A stretch of DNA of 64,000 bases from Amycolatopsis camponoti (GCF_902497555.1 NZ_CABVGP010000003.1:868001-932000); one strand, 5' to 3'. Shown: positions 33,468-42,696, counted from the stretch's first letter. Numbers and translations are program-made. The notes: generated by a model from the letters alone, not told the origin.

Positions 33468-35711
33468 GTGGAAGCGGCGGAAGCGATTGCCAAGGTCGGC
33501 CAGTGGCTGCGCGCGGTGCACGGTCCGGACGTCTCCGGTCCCGCCGGGCTCCGGGTGGACACCGAGAAGGTGCTGCGCATCCCCGAGGGCTGGTCGGTGC
33601 CCTACAACACCATCGCGTTCCTCGACGAGGGTCGGCCGGAGAAGGAGATCTTCCCGCCGCCGTCGGTCGTGGTCCGGGAGCCGGACGGCGAGCTGCGGCA
33701 GGCACACCCGCACCCCGGCGGCCTGTCCGTGCCGGTGGCGTTCCCCGGCCAGGAGAACTGGCGCGAGGTCGTCGACCCCGAGTACGTGAAGGCCGGGCTC
33801 GGTGAGCTCGGCGTGCCGCTGCAGGCGGTCGCGGGCTGGGTGAAGGTCGACGCCGAGGGCAACCAGACCGGCGAAGAGCGCGAGAACCCCGAGTACAAGG
33901 CGGGCCCGATCCGCCGCGGCTACCCGAAGCCCGAGAACACGCTCGAGACGCTGCTGTCGTTCGCCAGCGTCGGCTGGCTGACGCGGGAACTGCTGCTCAT
34001 CGGCCTGATCCGGTGCGAGGTGTTCATCCCGCTCGACCTGGAGACCGGCAAGACCGACCGGTTCTACTTCGCCGAGGAGCGCAACGAGCTCAAGGTCTTC
34101 AGCTCGACCCGGAACCTGCCCTCGCGCGAGCACGGCTGGTGGAAGGTCGACGTCGCGACGCTCGCCGAGTTCGAGCACCCGCCGAACCTGGTGATCAACG
34201 GCGGCCCGACGACCATCGAGGACGTCTCCAGCGGCGAGCTCGCCGGCATCGTCCAGCGCTTCCCGCGGCACGAGCCGCGCATCGACGTGCACGGCCGCTG
34301 CCCGGAGGCCGAGGAGGACCTGATCCGCGTCGCCGTCGACACGGCATCGCGGATGGGGCTGCCGGACCCGGTCAAGCCGCCGCTCGCCGCGGCCGAGAAG
34401 GCGCGGCGGCGCGGGTACGAGCTGACCGCCGAGGAGTGCGCGAAGACCGTGCTCGGCGAGTCGTGGCTGAAGCGGCTGCAGATGCCGGAGCCGCCGCGCA
34501 GCAAGCCCAACGACCTGCGCGCGAACGGCCTGGCGCCGACGTACGACAACGCCGGCCGCGCGATCCCGCGGCTCGACACCTTCGGCAAGTACTTCGAGCG
34601 GGATCTCGACGGCTTCCGCTACGGCTGGCAGCGCGTCACGGGCGCGTACGTCGGCTTCGCCCTCGGCGAAGCGCTCGGCGCCGCGGTCGACCGGATGCCG
34701 CTCCACGACATCCACGCGAAGTTCGGCATCGAGGGCGTCACCGACCTGGTCCCGGCGTTCGACCAGCCGGGCCGGATCGGCTCGCTGACGCAGCGGCTGC
34801 TGTTCTACACCGAGGCCGCGATCCGCAGCCCGCACCGCGAGCAGCCGGAGTCCCGCGACGCCGAGCAGCTCTTCCCCGGCGTCGTCCGCGGCGCGCTGCA
34901 GCGCTGGCTGCGCACGCAGGGCGCGCCGCTGGAGGACGCGGACGGCTGGCTCGTGCAGGTCGCGGACCTGCACGCCCGCCGGGACGCCGACGACGCCGAG
35001 CTGAACTCCTACCACCAGCTCGCGACCGAAGCCGGGAGCGCGCCGCCCATGACCGGCCCGGCCGCGCTGATCCCGGCCCTGCCCGCGGCGCTGACCATGG
35101 CCGGTCCGGGCAGCGGGCTGAGCGGCGGTGCGCGCCAGGCGGTGCGCGAACTGGCCGGCGTCACCCACCCGACCGAGCCCGACCTGGCCGCCGCGACCTA
35201 CCTGACCTGGCTGTTCGAGCACGCGCTGACCAAGGAGGCGTTCAGCTTCCCGATCTGGAACCTCAGCCGCGAGGTGCTCAACCCGGACAACCAGTACCAG
35301 CAGGGTCCGGAGTGGACGGAAATCAAGGACATGGTCGCCGAGTCGGTGCCGTTCTTCGGCGAGCACGGGCTGCCCGACCTGCGGATGCCCGAGCTGATCG
35401 GCGACGGCAAGTCGACGCTCTCGGTCCTCGGACGCGCCTTCGCCGCGTTGTCCGGCTTCGAGAACTACCCGGAGCAGGCGCTGCTGCGGGCCGTCAACCA
35501 CTCCGGCCGGAGCGCGCTCACCGGCGCGATCGCCGGCGCCCTGCTCGGCGCGCGCACCGGTATCCCCGGGCTGCCGCAGAAGTGGGTCGACCAGCTGGAG
35601 CTGCGCTACCTGGTCGAGAACGTCGCTTCGGACGCCTACTGGCACTTCGACCGGCACTCGGCGTTGAGCGCGCTCGGCGACGAGTGGATCGAGCGGTACC
35701 CGCGGCGCTGA
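33468..35711 (+). CDS. Degenerate ADP-ribosylglycohydrolase-like protein with Imm35-like head
   Basis: 747 residues. Residues 1-75 (VGQWLRAVHGPDV, then VPYNTIAFLDEG, PPPSVVVREPDGELRQA) resemble the YrhB/Imm35 immunity fold. A central region of unknown type follows. From about 385 to the end the outline is that of ADP-ribosylglycohydrolase (ARH/DraG): VTGAYVGFALGEALG, later ALLRAVNHSGRSALTGAIAGALLGARTGIPGLPQKWVDQLE. The metal ligands are lost: TDDT is replaced by GSLT, and the GDSD aspartates by GRSA. It is therefore probably not a hydrolase but may still bind ADP-ribosylated targets. GTG at 33468 follows the preceding stop directly. Confidence 0.82.
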   Translation: MEAAEAIAKVGQWLRAVHGPDVSGPAGLRVDTEKVLRIPEGWSVPYNTIAFLDEGRPEKEIFPPPSVVVREPDGELRQAHPHPGGLSVPVAFPGQENWREVVDPEYVKAGLGELGVPLQAVAGWVKVDAEGNQTGEERENPEYKAGPIRRGYPKPENTLETLLSFASVGWLTRELLLIGLIRCEVFIPLDLETGKTDRFYFAEERNELKVFSSTRNLPSREHGWWKVDVATLAEFEHPPNLVINGGPTTIEDVSSGELAGIVQRFPRHEPRIDVHGRCPEAEEDLIRVAVDTASRMGLPDPVKPPLAAAEKARRRGYELTAEECAKTVLGESWLKRLQMPEPPRSKPNDLRANGLAPTYDNAGRAIPRLDTFGKYFERDLDGFRYGWQRVTGAYVGFALGEALGAAVDRMPLHDIHAKFGIEGVTDLVPAFDQPGRIGSLTQRLLFYTEAAIRSPHREQPESRDAEQLFPGVVRGALQRWLRTQGAPLEDADGWLVQVADLHARRDADDAELNSYHQLATEAGSAPPMTGPAALIPALPAALTMAGPGSGLSGGARQAVRELAGVTHPTEPDLAAATYLTWLFEHALTKEAFSFPIWNLSREVLNPDNQYQQGPEWTEIKDMVAESVPFFGEHGLPDLRMPELIGDGKSTLSVLGRAFAALSGFENYPEQALLRAVNHSGRSALTGAIAGALLGARTGIPGLPQKWVDQLELRYLVENVASDAYWHFDRHSALSALGDEWIERYPRR

Positions 35712-35727
35712 CGCGAGGATGGGGAGC

Positions 35728-38562
35728 ATGGCTGAAAGCGACGACGGCTTCGTCGAGTGGCGGCCGGACGTCGATCCGGAGTTCGACGAAAAGGCGTTTC
35801 CCGAACTCGGCATCCCGGTGCGCGCCATCCGCGGGTGGGCGCAGTACACGCTGTTCGGGGAGCCGACCGGCCCACGCCGCGCGAACGAGCAGTACCGGCC
35901 GGGCCCGGTCTGGCGCGGTTTCCCGGTGCCGGCGACCGACGCCGAGAAGCTGCTGGGCTACCTCGGCGCGAACTGGATCAGCCGCACCGAGTTCGTGACG
36001 GCGCTGCTGGACTGTGAAGTCCTGGCGCCGACGCCGGACGGAGAACCGGTCGTCCGCGCGGTGCCGGACGGCCACGAAGTCATCGCCTACAGCTCGTCGG
36101 CGAAGGTGCCGGGGCGCTACCCACGCCGGTGGCGCGTGACGGTCCGCGAGCTGCTGGCCGGGCGGCCGTCGACCGGGCTGACGCTCGACCCCGGCACCGG
36201 GCTCGTCCGCAGCCTGACCGCCGCCGAGCTGGGTGACGTCGAAGCCGGCGAGCGTCGGCACGGGCTCGACGAGCCCGCGCCGGAAGCCGGGCCCGAGGTG
36301 GCCGAGGCGCTGCCCGCGCTGGTCGCGGAGTTCGGCGTCGAGCCGCCCGACCTGCTGGAACGGCACCTGCGGTACGCCGTCGACCACGCCCGCGACCACC
36401 ACTTCGAACTCTCGCCCGAAGACTGCGTCCGGTACCTGCGCGGGTTCGCCTGGCAGTACCGCAACGGCGTCCGGCGGCGGGCGGGCCAGGACCCGCAGTG
36501 GCCCGCCGACCTGGGCGCGAACGGCCTGATCGCGCACGTGGACGAGGAGGCGCGCCCGCGGCCGGTGCCGTGGACGTTCGGGAAGTTCTCCGCCTTCGGC
36601 ACGCCGGCCGCGCGCTTCGCGTGGCACCGGATCGTCGGCGCGTACGTCGGCTTCGCGATCGGAGACGCGCTGGGAAGTGGTGCCCCCGGCACGCTGGGCG
36701 GGCTGACGCGCCACCTGCTCTTCCACACCGACATCGTGCTGCGCGGCCTGCCGCCGGTGCCGACCGGCGAGGTGCCGGCGAACCTGCCGTTCCCGGACCC
36801 GGTCGGCTGGCTCGCGGTCGCGACGCGGCGTGCGGGTCTCGCCCCGGACGACGTCTCGACGTTGCTGGTGACGGCGCTGGCCGCGACCCCGGCGGGAGCG
36901 GTGGCCATCGACGGCGTCGACGGCGAGCAGTACGCGAAGGACGTTGCCCACGCGCTGACCGGTGGCGACCCGGAGGTGGCCGAGGGCGTCGACCTGCTGG
37001 TCGCGCTGTTCCAGGCGTTGCTCACGCGGGACACCTTCGCGCTGCCCGTCCACCTGCGGCTGCGGGAGATCGGCGGCGAACTCGCCCAGGAGACGCTCGC
37101 GCTGCGCGAAGACCGCGACACCGACGACGTCACGCAGCTCGAAAGCATCGGCGACGGCCGGAGCGTCCGGTCGGTGCTCGGCCGGGCGCTGTTCGCCGCG
37201 GCCAAGCGCGGCCACGATCCCGAAGCGGCGATCACGCTCGCCGCGCGGTCCGGCCCGGTCGCGGGCGCGATCGCCGGCGCTCTCGTCGGCGCCCGGCTCG
37301 GCGTGCCCGGCCTGCCCGCCGCGTGGGTCGCGGCGCTGCCCGACCTCGGCCTGCTCGACGACGTCGCCAGCGACGTCTTCTGGTACTTCAACCGCAACGG
37401 CCTCCAGACGGAGACCGCGGAACACCCGCGCTGGGAACGCCGCTATCCCAGTGGCCGCTTCACGCCGAAACCGGAGGGACCGGACTTGCGCTCACGACTG
37501 CGGGGGAGCCTGCTGGCCGGCGCGATCGGCGACGCGCTGGGCGCGAAGACCGAGTTCGACTCGATCGACCGGATCCGCGAGATCGCCGGACCGGACGGCA
37601 TCACCGACTTCATCCCGGCGTACGGCGGCGTCGGCCGGATCACCGACGACACCCAGATGACGCTCTTCACGCTCGAAGCGCTCATCCGGGCGCACGCCCA
37701 GCAGCGGCGGACCGGCTCCGCGGACGTCGTGCACTCACTGCAGCTGGCCTACCAGCGCTGGCTGCACACGCAGGGCGTCGCGTGGGACCGGGCGCGTGGG
37801 CCGCAGTCCCGCGTCGAAGCGCCCGACGGCTGGCTGGTCACCCACCAGGAGCTGTTCAGCCGGCGCGCGCCGGGGCTGACCTGCTTCGGCGAGCTGGAGG
37901 CGTACGGCCGCTCGGGCGTCCGGGGCACCATCGAACGCCCGGTGAACAACTCGAAGGGCTGCGGCGGCGTGATGCGCGCGGCGCCCATCGCGGTGTGGTC
38001 CGACGACCTTGCCGAGGTGTTCCGGCTCGGCGCCGAAAGCGCGGCGCTGACCCACGGTCACCCGAGCGGGTATTTGTCCTCGGGCTGCTTCGCGGTGCTC
38101 GTCCACGGGCTGCTGCACGGGAAACCGCTGCTCGACGCCCTCGCGGCCGCGCGGGACGAGCTCGTGAAGCACCCGGGTCACGAAGAGCAGAGCGCGGCGC
38201 TCGACGCGGCCTTGGCGCTGGCGGAGCAAGGACCGCCGACGCCGGAGAAGCTGGAGTCGCTCGGGCAGGGCAACGTCGGCGAGACCGCGTTGTCGATGTC
38301 CGTGTACGTCGCGCTGACCACGACCGACGCCGACACGGCGTTGCTCGCGGCGGTCAACCACAGCGGGGACAGCGACTCGACCGGTTCGGTCTGCGGCAAT
38401 CTCGTCGGCGCGATGTACGGCGAACAGACGCTGCGGCAGAGCTGGCTGGAGCAGCTGGAGCTCCGCGACGTCATCGTCGGCCTGGTGGACGACGCGATCA
38501 CCGAGTTCGGCCCGGATGCGCCGGGTGACGACCGGTGGTTCGCTCGGTACCCGGTCGACTAG
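35728..38562 (+). CDS. Tandem ADP-ribosylglycohydrolase: dead N-terminal, intact C-terminal copy
   Basis: 944 residues. The first 560 residues repeat the layout of the preceding gene: WAQYTLFGEPTGPRRANEQY, the HHFELSPEDCVRYLRG helix, and a degenerate ARH domain from about 300 lacking the aspartates. Residues about 588-940 are a complete ARH/DraG domain: SLLAGAIGDALGAKTEFDS, TDDT at 639-642 (Mg ligands), NNSKGCGGVMRAAP, and NHSGDSDSTGS with Asp881 and Asp883. ARH enzymes cut ADP-ribose from arginine and related residues. In Serratia an ADP-ribosyl hydrolase (Tri1) serves as immunity to an ADP-ribosyltransferase toxin, so reversal of the two ART modules' modification is the likely role. Start: ATG 35728 or, 9 bp earlier, 35719. 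Confidence 0.88.
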   Translation: MAESDDGFVEWRPDVDPEFDEKAFPELGIPVRAIRGWAQYTLFGEPTGPRRANEQYRPGPVWRGFPVPATDAEKLLGYLGANWISRTEFVTALLDCEVLAPTPDGEPVVRAVPDGHEVIAYSSSAKVPGRYPRRWRVTVRELLAGRPSTGLTLDPGTGLVRSLTAAELGDVEAGERRHGLDEPAPEAGPEVAEALPALVAEFGVEPPDLLERHLRYAVDHARDHHFELSPEDCVRYLRGFAWQYRNGVRRRAGQDPQWPADLGANGLIAHVDEEARPRPVPWTFGKFSAFGTPAARFAWHRIVGAYVGFAIGDALGSGAPGTLGGLTRHLLFHTDIVLRGLPPVPTGEVPANLPFPDPVGWLAVATRRAGLAPDDVSTLLVTALAATPAGAVAIDGVDGEQYAKDVAHALTGGDPEVAEGVDLLVALFQALLTRDTFALPVHLRLREIGGELAQETLALREDRDTDDVTQLESIGDGRSVRSVLGRALFAAAKRGHDPEAAITLAARSGPVAGAIAGALVGARLGVPGLPAAWVAALPDLGLLDDVASDVFWYFNRNGLQTETAEHPRWERRYPSGRFTPKPEGPDLRSRLRGSLLAGAIGDALGAKTEFDSIDRIREIAGPDGITDFIPAYGGVGRITDDTQMTLFTLEALIRAHAQQRRTGSADVVHSLQLAYQRWLHTQGVAWDRARGPQSRVEAPDGWLVTHQELFSRRAPGLTCFGELEAYGRSGVRGTIERPVNNSKGCGGVMRAAPIAVWSDDLAEVFRLGAESAALTHGHPSGYLSSGCFAVLVHGLLHGKPLLDALAAARDELVKHPGHEEQSAALDAALALAEQGPPTPEKLESLGQGNVGETALSMSVYVALTTTDADTALLAAVNHSGDSDSTGSVCGNLVGAMYGEQTLRQSWLEQLELRDVIVGLVDDAITEFGPDAPGDDRWFARYPVD

Positions 38563-38598
38563 GTTTTCGGTGTAACTGGGGTCAGGGGAGGACAAAAC

Positions 38599-40506
38599 GT
38601 GCGTTACCGGGTTGAGGTGGCCGAACGCCCGGACGGCCTGTACGCGACGTGGGGCGAGGGGACGTTCCGCGCGCAACGTTCGACGACCGACGGCACCGTG
38701 CTGCTGTCCGTGCTGCCGGAGGAAGAGGCGCCCGAGGGCTTCGACAAGGAGTTCGAGGACCGGCCGGCGCGGGTCGTGCCGGCGAGCGAGGTGCCGGCGA
38801 CGTTCACGTTGCGCACCTTCGGCGAGTACGACGGCGAAGTCTTCGAGGTCGCGCCGGGCGCGCGGCCGGAGCTGACCCTGCGCTGGGTCCGGGACGACGC
38901 CGCCCGCGCGGCACAGCTGGGCCTGACCGACTTCTCGGTCACGGTGCCGGCGAAGCAGGTCACGGCGCTGTGGCAGACGCGGCTCGACTTCACCGAGACG
39001 CCGGAGGCGCGGCCACAGCCGGGCGCCGGCGACCAGAACGCGCTGCTGCGCGCCATCGGCCGGACGCTGCTGCACACGGTGCCCGGAGGCTGGGCCCGCG
39101 TCGGCGCACAGTTCCGGCAGGTCGGCGACTACTCCGAGATCGAGGTCCGCGCGGTCGGCGACGAGGACGGCCCGGTGTCGGTCTCGCTGCCCGCGGCGCC
39201 GCGGCTCGGCGGGCTCTTCGCCCGGCTGCGGGCCGCGATGTTCCAGCCCGAGGTGGGCACCTGGTATCAAGGCACGTTCACGCTCGACGCGGAGTCGCAG
39301 TTCGACTTCGACTTCGACGCCGACCGCGAGCCGGACTGGCGGGTGCCGCCCAACGAGGGCGGCCGCCCGTCGACCGCCGCCTACGAGCTGGAGCTGGCGA
39401 ACTTCCCGCGGGCCCCGAAGCACGTCCCGACCTGGTTGACGGCGAAGGCCGGCCTGCCGCTGGACGTCACCTTCCGGCTCGCCAGGGCCGCCGACTCGCA
39501 CGCCGAGGGCGAGCGGCCGGTGGTCAACCGGCCACCGGTGCCGCCGGACCAGGTCCGCGGCGTGCTCGACTACCTGTTCCGGGCGCCGGTCGCGCTGCAC
39601 CGGCCCGCGCCGCTGCCGGACATCTTCGGAGCGCCGGGCGCGAAGCCGGACGTGCCGAACGCGTTCCACACCGACGGCACCTGGATCTGGCCCGCCGCCG
39701 TGCCGCACTACCTGCGCAAGTACGGGGTGCCGCCGGAGCCGGATCTGGTCGAGCACATCCGGGCGGCCGGGTTCCGCCCGCCGTTCGTCGGCGACCTCGT
39801 CCGCGCGACGGCGGAAGCGGAGGTCCTCGGCCAGCCGCGGCCGCCGCAGACGAGCGCCGATCTGCCGGACGAGCGCGCGCTCGTCCGCGTCGCGCGCGGT
39901 GAAGAGGTGCGGGACCTGCGCGGCGCCGAGACGCTGGAACTGCTCCAGCAGCGGCTGGCCGAGCACGGCGTGCCGTCGGCGGCCTACCGGATCGGTGCCA
40001 AGGAAATCCCCGCCGAGGGCGTCTGGACGCTGCGGCGGGCCGAGAACGGCTGGGAGGTCTCGCGGCCGCCGTCCGACGAGCCGGTGGCGTTCGGCTCGCT
40101 CGGCGACGCGGCCCGGTTCCTCCTCGGCGTGCTGCTGATGCTGCCGCCGCGGCCGGCGGAGGAGTCCGACCTGCCCGCCGACTGGCCGATCCTGCCGATG
40201 CGCGGCGAGCCGCCGTTGAACTTCTACCGCGGCAAGCGCCTGATCGTGCTCCCGCCGGGCACGGCGGTCGTCCGGTTCGGTCCCGAGACCGGCAACCTGG
40301 TCCACGCGGACGGCTCGCGGTTCGTCGAGACGTCCCTGGCGTTCGAACGCGAGCGGGAGAAGCGGCTCTACCGGGTGCAGCGTTCGGTGCGGGTGCTGAC
40401 CGGGGTGACGGCGCCGTGGAGCGGGATGCCGGGCGGCGCGGTCGCCTACCTGCTGCCGCGGCCGCTCGCCCAGCACGTCGAAACGGGCTCGTTCAGCAGG
40501 CAGTGA
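38599..40506 (+). CDS. TNT-like domain protein 2 in the immunity operon
   Basis: 635 residues, a longer paralogue of the gene at 32052. It carries an extra N-terminal domain of about 130 residues (MRYRVEVAERPDGLYATWGEGTF). The rest aligns by eye: FRQVGDYSEIEVRA, WYQGTFTLDAESQFDFDFDADREPDW, FHTDGTWIWPAAVPHYLRKYGVPPEPDLVEHIR and the C-terminal TNT-like part GTAVVRFGPETGNLVHADG, then VLTGVTAPWSGMPGGAVAYLLP. The catalytic glutamine position is again alanine. The start GTG at 38599 has GGGGAGG upstream, 36 bp after the ARH gene. It meets the methyltransferase gene tail to tail with a 14-bp overlap and ends the operon. Confidence 0.82.
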   Translation: MRYRVEVAERPDGLYATWGEGTFRAQRSTTDGTVLLSVLPEEEAPEGFDKEFEDRPARVVPASEVPATFTLRTFGEYDGEVFEVAPGARPELTLRWVRDDAARAAQLGLTDFSVTVPAKQVTALWQTRLDFTETPEARPQPGAGDQNALLRAIGRTLLHTVPGGWARVGAQFRQVGDYSEIEVRAVGDEDGPVSVSLPAAPRLGGLFARLRAAMFQPEVGTWYQGTFTLDAESQFDFDFDADREPDWRVPPNEGGRPSTAAYELELANFPRAPKHVPTWLTAKAGLPLDVTFRLARAADSHAEGERPVVNRPPVPPDQVRGVLDYLFRAPVALHRPAPLPDIFGAPGAKPDVPNAFHTDGTWIWPAAVPHYLRKYGVPPEPDLVEHIRAAGFRPPFVGDLVRATAEAEVLGQPRPPQTSADLPDERALVRVARGEEVRDLRGAETLELLQQRLAEHGVPSAAYRIGAKEIPAEGVWTLRRAENGWEVSRPPSDEPVAFGSLGDAARFLLGVLLMLPPRPAEESDLPADWPILPMRGEPPLNFYRGKRLIVLPPGTAVVRFGPETGNLVHADGSRFVETSLAFEREREKRLYRVQRSVRVLTGVTAPWSGMPGGAVAYLLPRPLAQHVETGSFSRQ

Positions 40507-41344
40507 TCAGGACGGCGGGCGACCACCAGTAGTCGGCGAGCGGTTCGACGACGACCTCGGTGAAGCCCGCCGTCTTCAGCTGCTCGGCCCACGCGGCGGC
40601 CGGCTGCTCCCAGTTCGTCCGCTCCTGCCCGGCGACGAGACCGAGCAGGACCGGCAGCAGGAAGCCCTGCGCGACGAGCGAGGCGTCATCGCCGTACTCG
40701 GCGACTCCGCGCTCGTAACGCTCGACCAGCGAGCGAAGGTGCTCCGGCGAGCCTTCGGCGTACTCCGGGACGTCGAACTCGGCGAGGACCAGCGTCCCGG
40801 TGCGCGGCTGCAGCGCGCGCAGCACCTCGGCCCGCTGCTCCGGCTCGATGGACTGCAGGGCGAACGTCGACTGGACGAAGTCCCAGCCGAGGTCGTCCCG
40901 GGCCAGGAACTCCTGCGCGGTCGACTGCCAGCAGGTCGCCGACGGCACCCGTTCGTGGACGCCCTCGAGCAGGGCGGCCGACGGTTCGACGAGGTCGATC
41001 CGCGGGGGCGTGTGCGAGGCCTGCTCCAGCGCGGGCACGACCGCCAGGCCGTCGCCGCAGCCCAGGTCGAGCAGCGACTCCGGCTTCGCGTCGTCGTAGC
41101 GGGTGGCGAGGGCGGTGCTCAGCGCCCGGTACAGCCCGACGTTGCCGCCGCCGCGGATGAACGCCGTGAACGCGCTCGGCTGGTCGTACACCGAGGCCGA
41201 GCCGTCGCCGGCGAGGTAGGTGCGCAGTTCTCCGGCCAGCGACGAGCCGGCGAGACCGGCCTGGGCAGCGAGTTCGGCGGCTTGGTCGCGGTCACCGGCG
41301 CGGTAGGCGGCGAGGGCGTCGGCGAGCAGCTCGATCGAGGTCAT
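40493..41344 (-). CDS. Class I SAM-dependent methyltransferase
   Basis: 283 residues. An N-terminal helical part of about 90 residues precedes the Rossmann methyltransferase fold. Motif I is LLDLGCGDGLAVVPAL, motif II acidic RIDLVEPSAALL, and later LGWDFVQSTFALQSIE and TLVLAEFDVPEY. The substrate cannot be predicted. The start was set at ATG 41344 (MTSIELLADALAAYRAG) because the upstream GTG at 41374 adds a poor segment. It lies 14 bp after the sensor kinase on the same strand and may share its transcript. Confidence 0.85.
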   Translation of the reverse strand: MTSIELLADALAAYRAGDRDQAAELAAQAGLAGSSLAGELRTYLAGDGSASVYDQPSAFTAFIRGGGNVGLYRALSTALATRYDDAKPESLLDLGCGDGLAVVPALEQASHTPPRIDLVEPSAALLEGVHERVPSATCWQSTAQEFLARDDLGWDFVQSTFALQSIEPEQRAEVLRALQPRTGTLVLAEFDVPEYAEGSPEHLRSLVERYERGVAEYGDDASLVAQGFLLPVLLGLVAGQERTNWEQPAAAWAEQLKTAGFTEVVVEPLADYWWSPAVLITAC

Positions 41345-41358
41345 GAGTTCAGGAGATA

Positions 41359-42696
41359 TCAGAACGGGACCCACAACGTCACCCGCGTGCCCCCACCGGC
41401 GAGTCCCGATTCGACCAGCGAAGTCCCGCCGACCTCGGCCAGCCGCGCGGTGATGGACTCGCTGATGCCGAACCCGGCCGGGTGATCGGCCGCGCTGAAG
41501 CCGGAACCGTGGTCGCGGGTGATCACCGCGATCCCGCCTTCGCGCTCCTCGACGCGCACCACGACCCGGTCGGTGCCGGAGTGCTTCATCGTGTTCCGCA
41601 GGGCCTCGCGCACGGCGTCGCGGATGGCGATCTGCCGGACCTCCGACAGCGTGTCGTCGTCCAGCTCGGCCACCACGAGCTGGGCGCGCAGCCCGTCGCG
41701 GGCCATCTCGGCGGCGAGCGCGGCGAGCTTCTCGCCCAGCGGCCGCGCGCCGGCCTCGGCCCGTTCGGACTTCGCCGTCTCGATCGTGTGCCGGATCTCC
41801 ATCGCCTGGGCGCGGGCGAGCCGCTGGATCTCGACCAGCCGCTCTTCGGCGTTCGATGTCCCGGACAGCGCCATCGCCTCGAGGGTCTGCAGCACGGTGT
41901 CGTGCAGCATCCGGTGCTGCTGGGCACGCTCGGCCAGCCGGCCGTTGCGGGTGCCGTAGGCCAGCGCCAGCCGGGTGCCGAGCCCGGTCAGCACCAGCGC
42001 GGCGGCGGCCAGGAAGAGCTCGGCGAGCAGCGCCGTCGAGGTCGAGAACGCGGCTCCGACGTGGAACCCGCCGGTGTTGATCCAGTTCGCGAGCATCCGC
42101 AGCGGGAAGCTCGCGAGGCCGAACACGAGCCCGCTGGGGACCCCGAGCGCGAGCGTCAGCAGGCCGGCCTCGCCGAGGAGGTGGACGCTGCTGACCGCCA
42201 GCGCGTCGAAGTACCCCTGCGCCGGCACGGTCAGCGCGAGGACCAGCGGCGAAAGCACGGTGAAGACCAGGTCGACGGCCAGCAGCTTGCCCGCGTCCCG
42301 GCCGCGGTACGGCGCCGAGCGGAACATCCAGCGGAAGCCGATCAGGTTCACCGCGACCGAGAGCAGGGTGAACACCCCGACCGGCAGCAGCCCGGTCGCC
42401 CCGTGCTGGAACGCGTAGACGCCGAACTGGCCCGGCACGGCGAGCAGCCGGAAGGCCAGCGGGATGAGCACGACGTACCGGGTGGCGCGCAGCAGCAGGC
42501 CGTCGCGCCGGCTCGGGTCGATCGGCCCGGCCATCTTCGAGATCCGCTTCAGCGCGTGGATCGGGGTCGGGTCGCCGACCTCGTCCGAGAGTTCGCTGGT
42601 GGCCGTGGCGATCGCCGGCGCGCCCTGCCGCAGCAGCGCCACGAAGAAGCTGCCCCCACGCGCCGCTTTCGGCGAGTCGGGCGCTTCGGTGGACAT
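41359..42696 (-). CDS. Sensor histidine kinase, NarL/DesK type, orphan
   Basis: 445 residues. About seven to eight hydrophobic helices (residues 70-245) form a membrane sensor with little extracellular sequence. The HisKA_3-type phosphorylation site is MLHDTVLQTLEAMALSG (His265). The ATPase domain is C-terminal: REALRNTMKHSG (N box), VITRDHGSGFSA (G1) and GFGISESI (G2). It would phosphorylate a LuxR-type response regulator, but none is adjacent. The MLHDTVLQ form is typical of actinobacterial MacS-like kinases. The start is ATG at 42696. Confidence 0.92.
   Translation of the reverse strand: MSTEAPDSPKAARGGSFFVALLRQGAPAIATATSELSDEVGDPTPIHALKRISKMAGPIDPSRRDGLLLRATRYVVLIPLAFRLLAVPGQFGVYAFQHGATGLLPVGVFTLLSVAVNLIGFRWMFRSAPYRGRDAGKLLAVDLVFTVLSPLVLALTVPAQGYFDALAVSSVHLLGEAGLLTLALGVPSGLVFGLASFPLRMLANWINTGGFHVGAAFSTSTALLAELFLAAAALVLTGLGTRLALAYGTRNGRLAERAQQHRMLHDTVLQTLEAMALSGTSNAEERLVEIQRLARAQAMEIRHTIETAKSERAEAGARPLGEKLAALAAEMARDGLRAQLVVAELDDDTLSEVRQIAIRDAVREALRNTMKHSGTDRVVVRVEEREGGIAVITRDHGSGFSAADHPAGFGISESITARLAEVGGTSLVESGLAGGGTRVTLWVPF

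Noticed and set aside
31872..35849. A 1,325-codon minus-strand frame opposite the immunity genes
   Set aside because: Same antisense pattern; the plus-strand proteins have recognisable ARH and TNT motifs.
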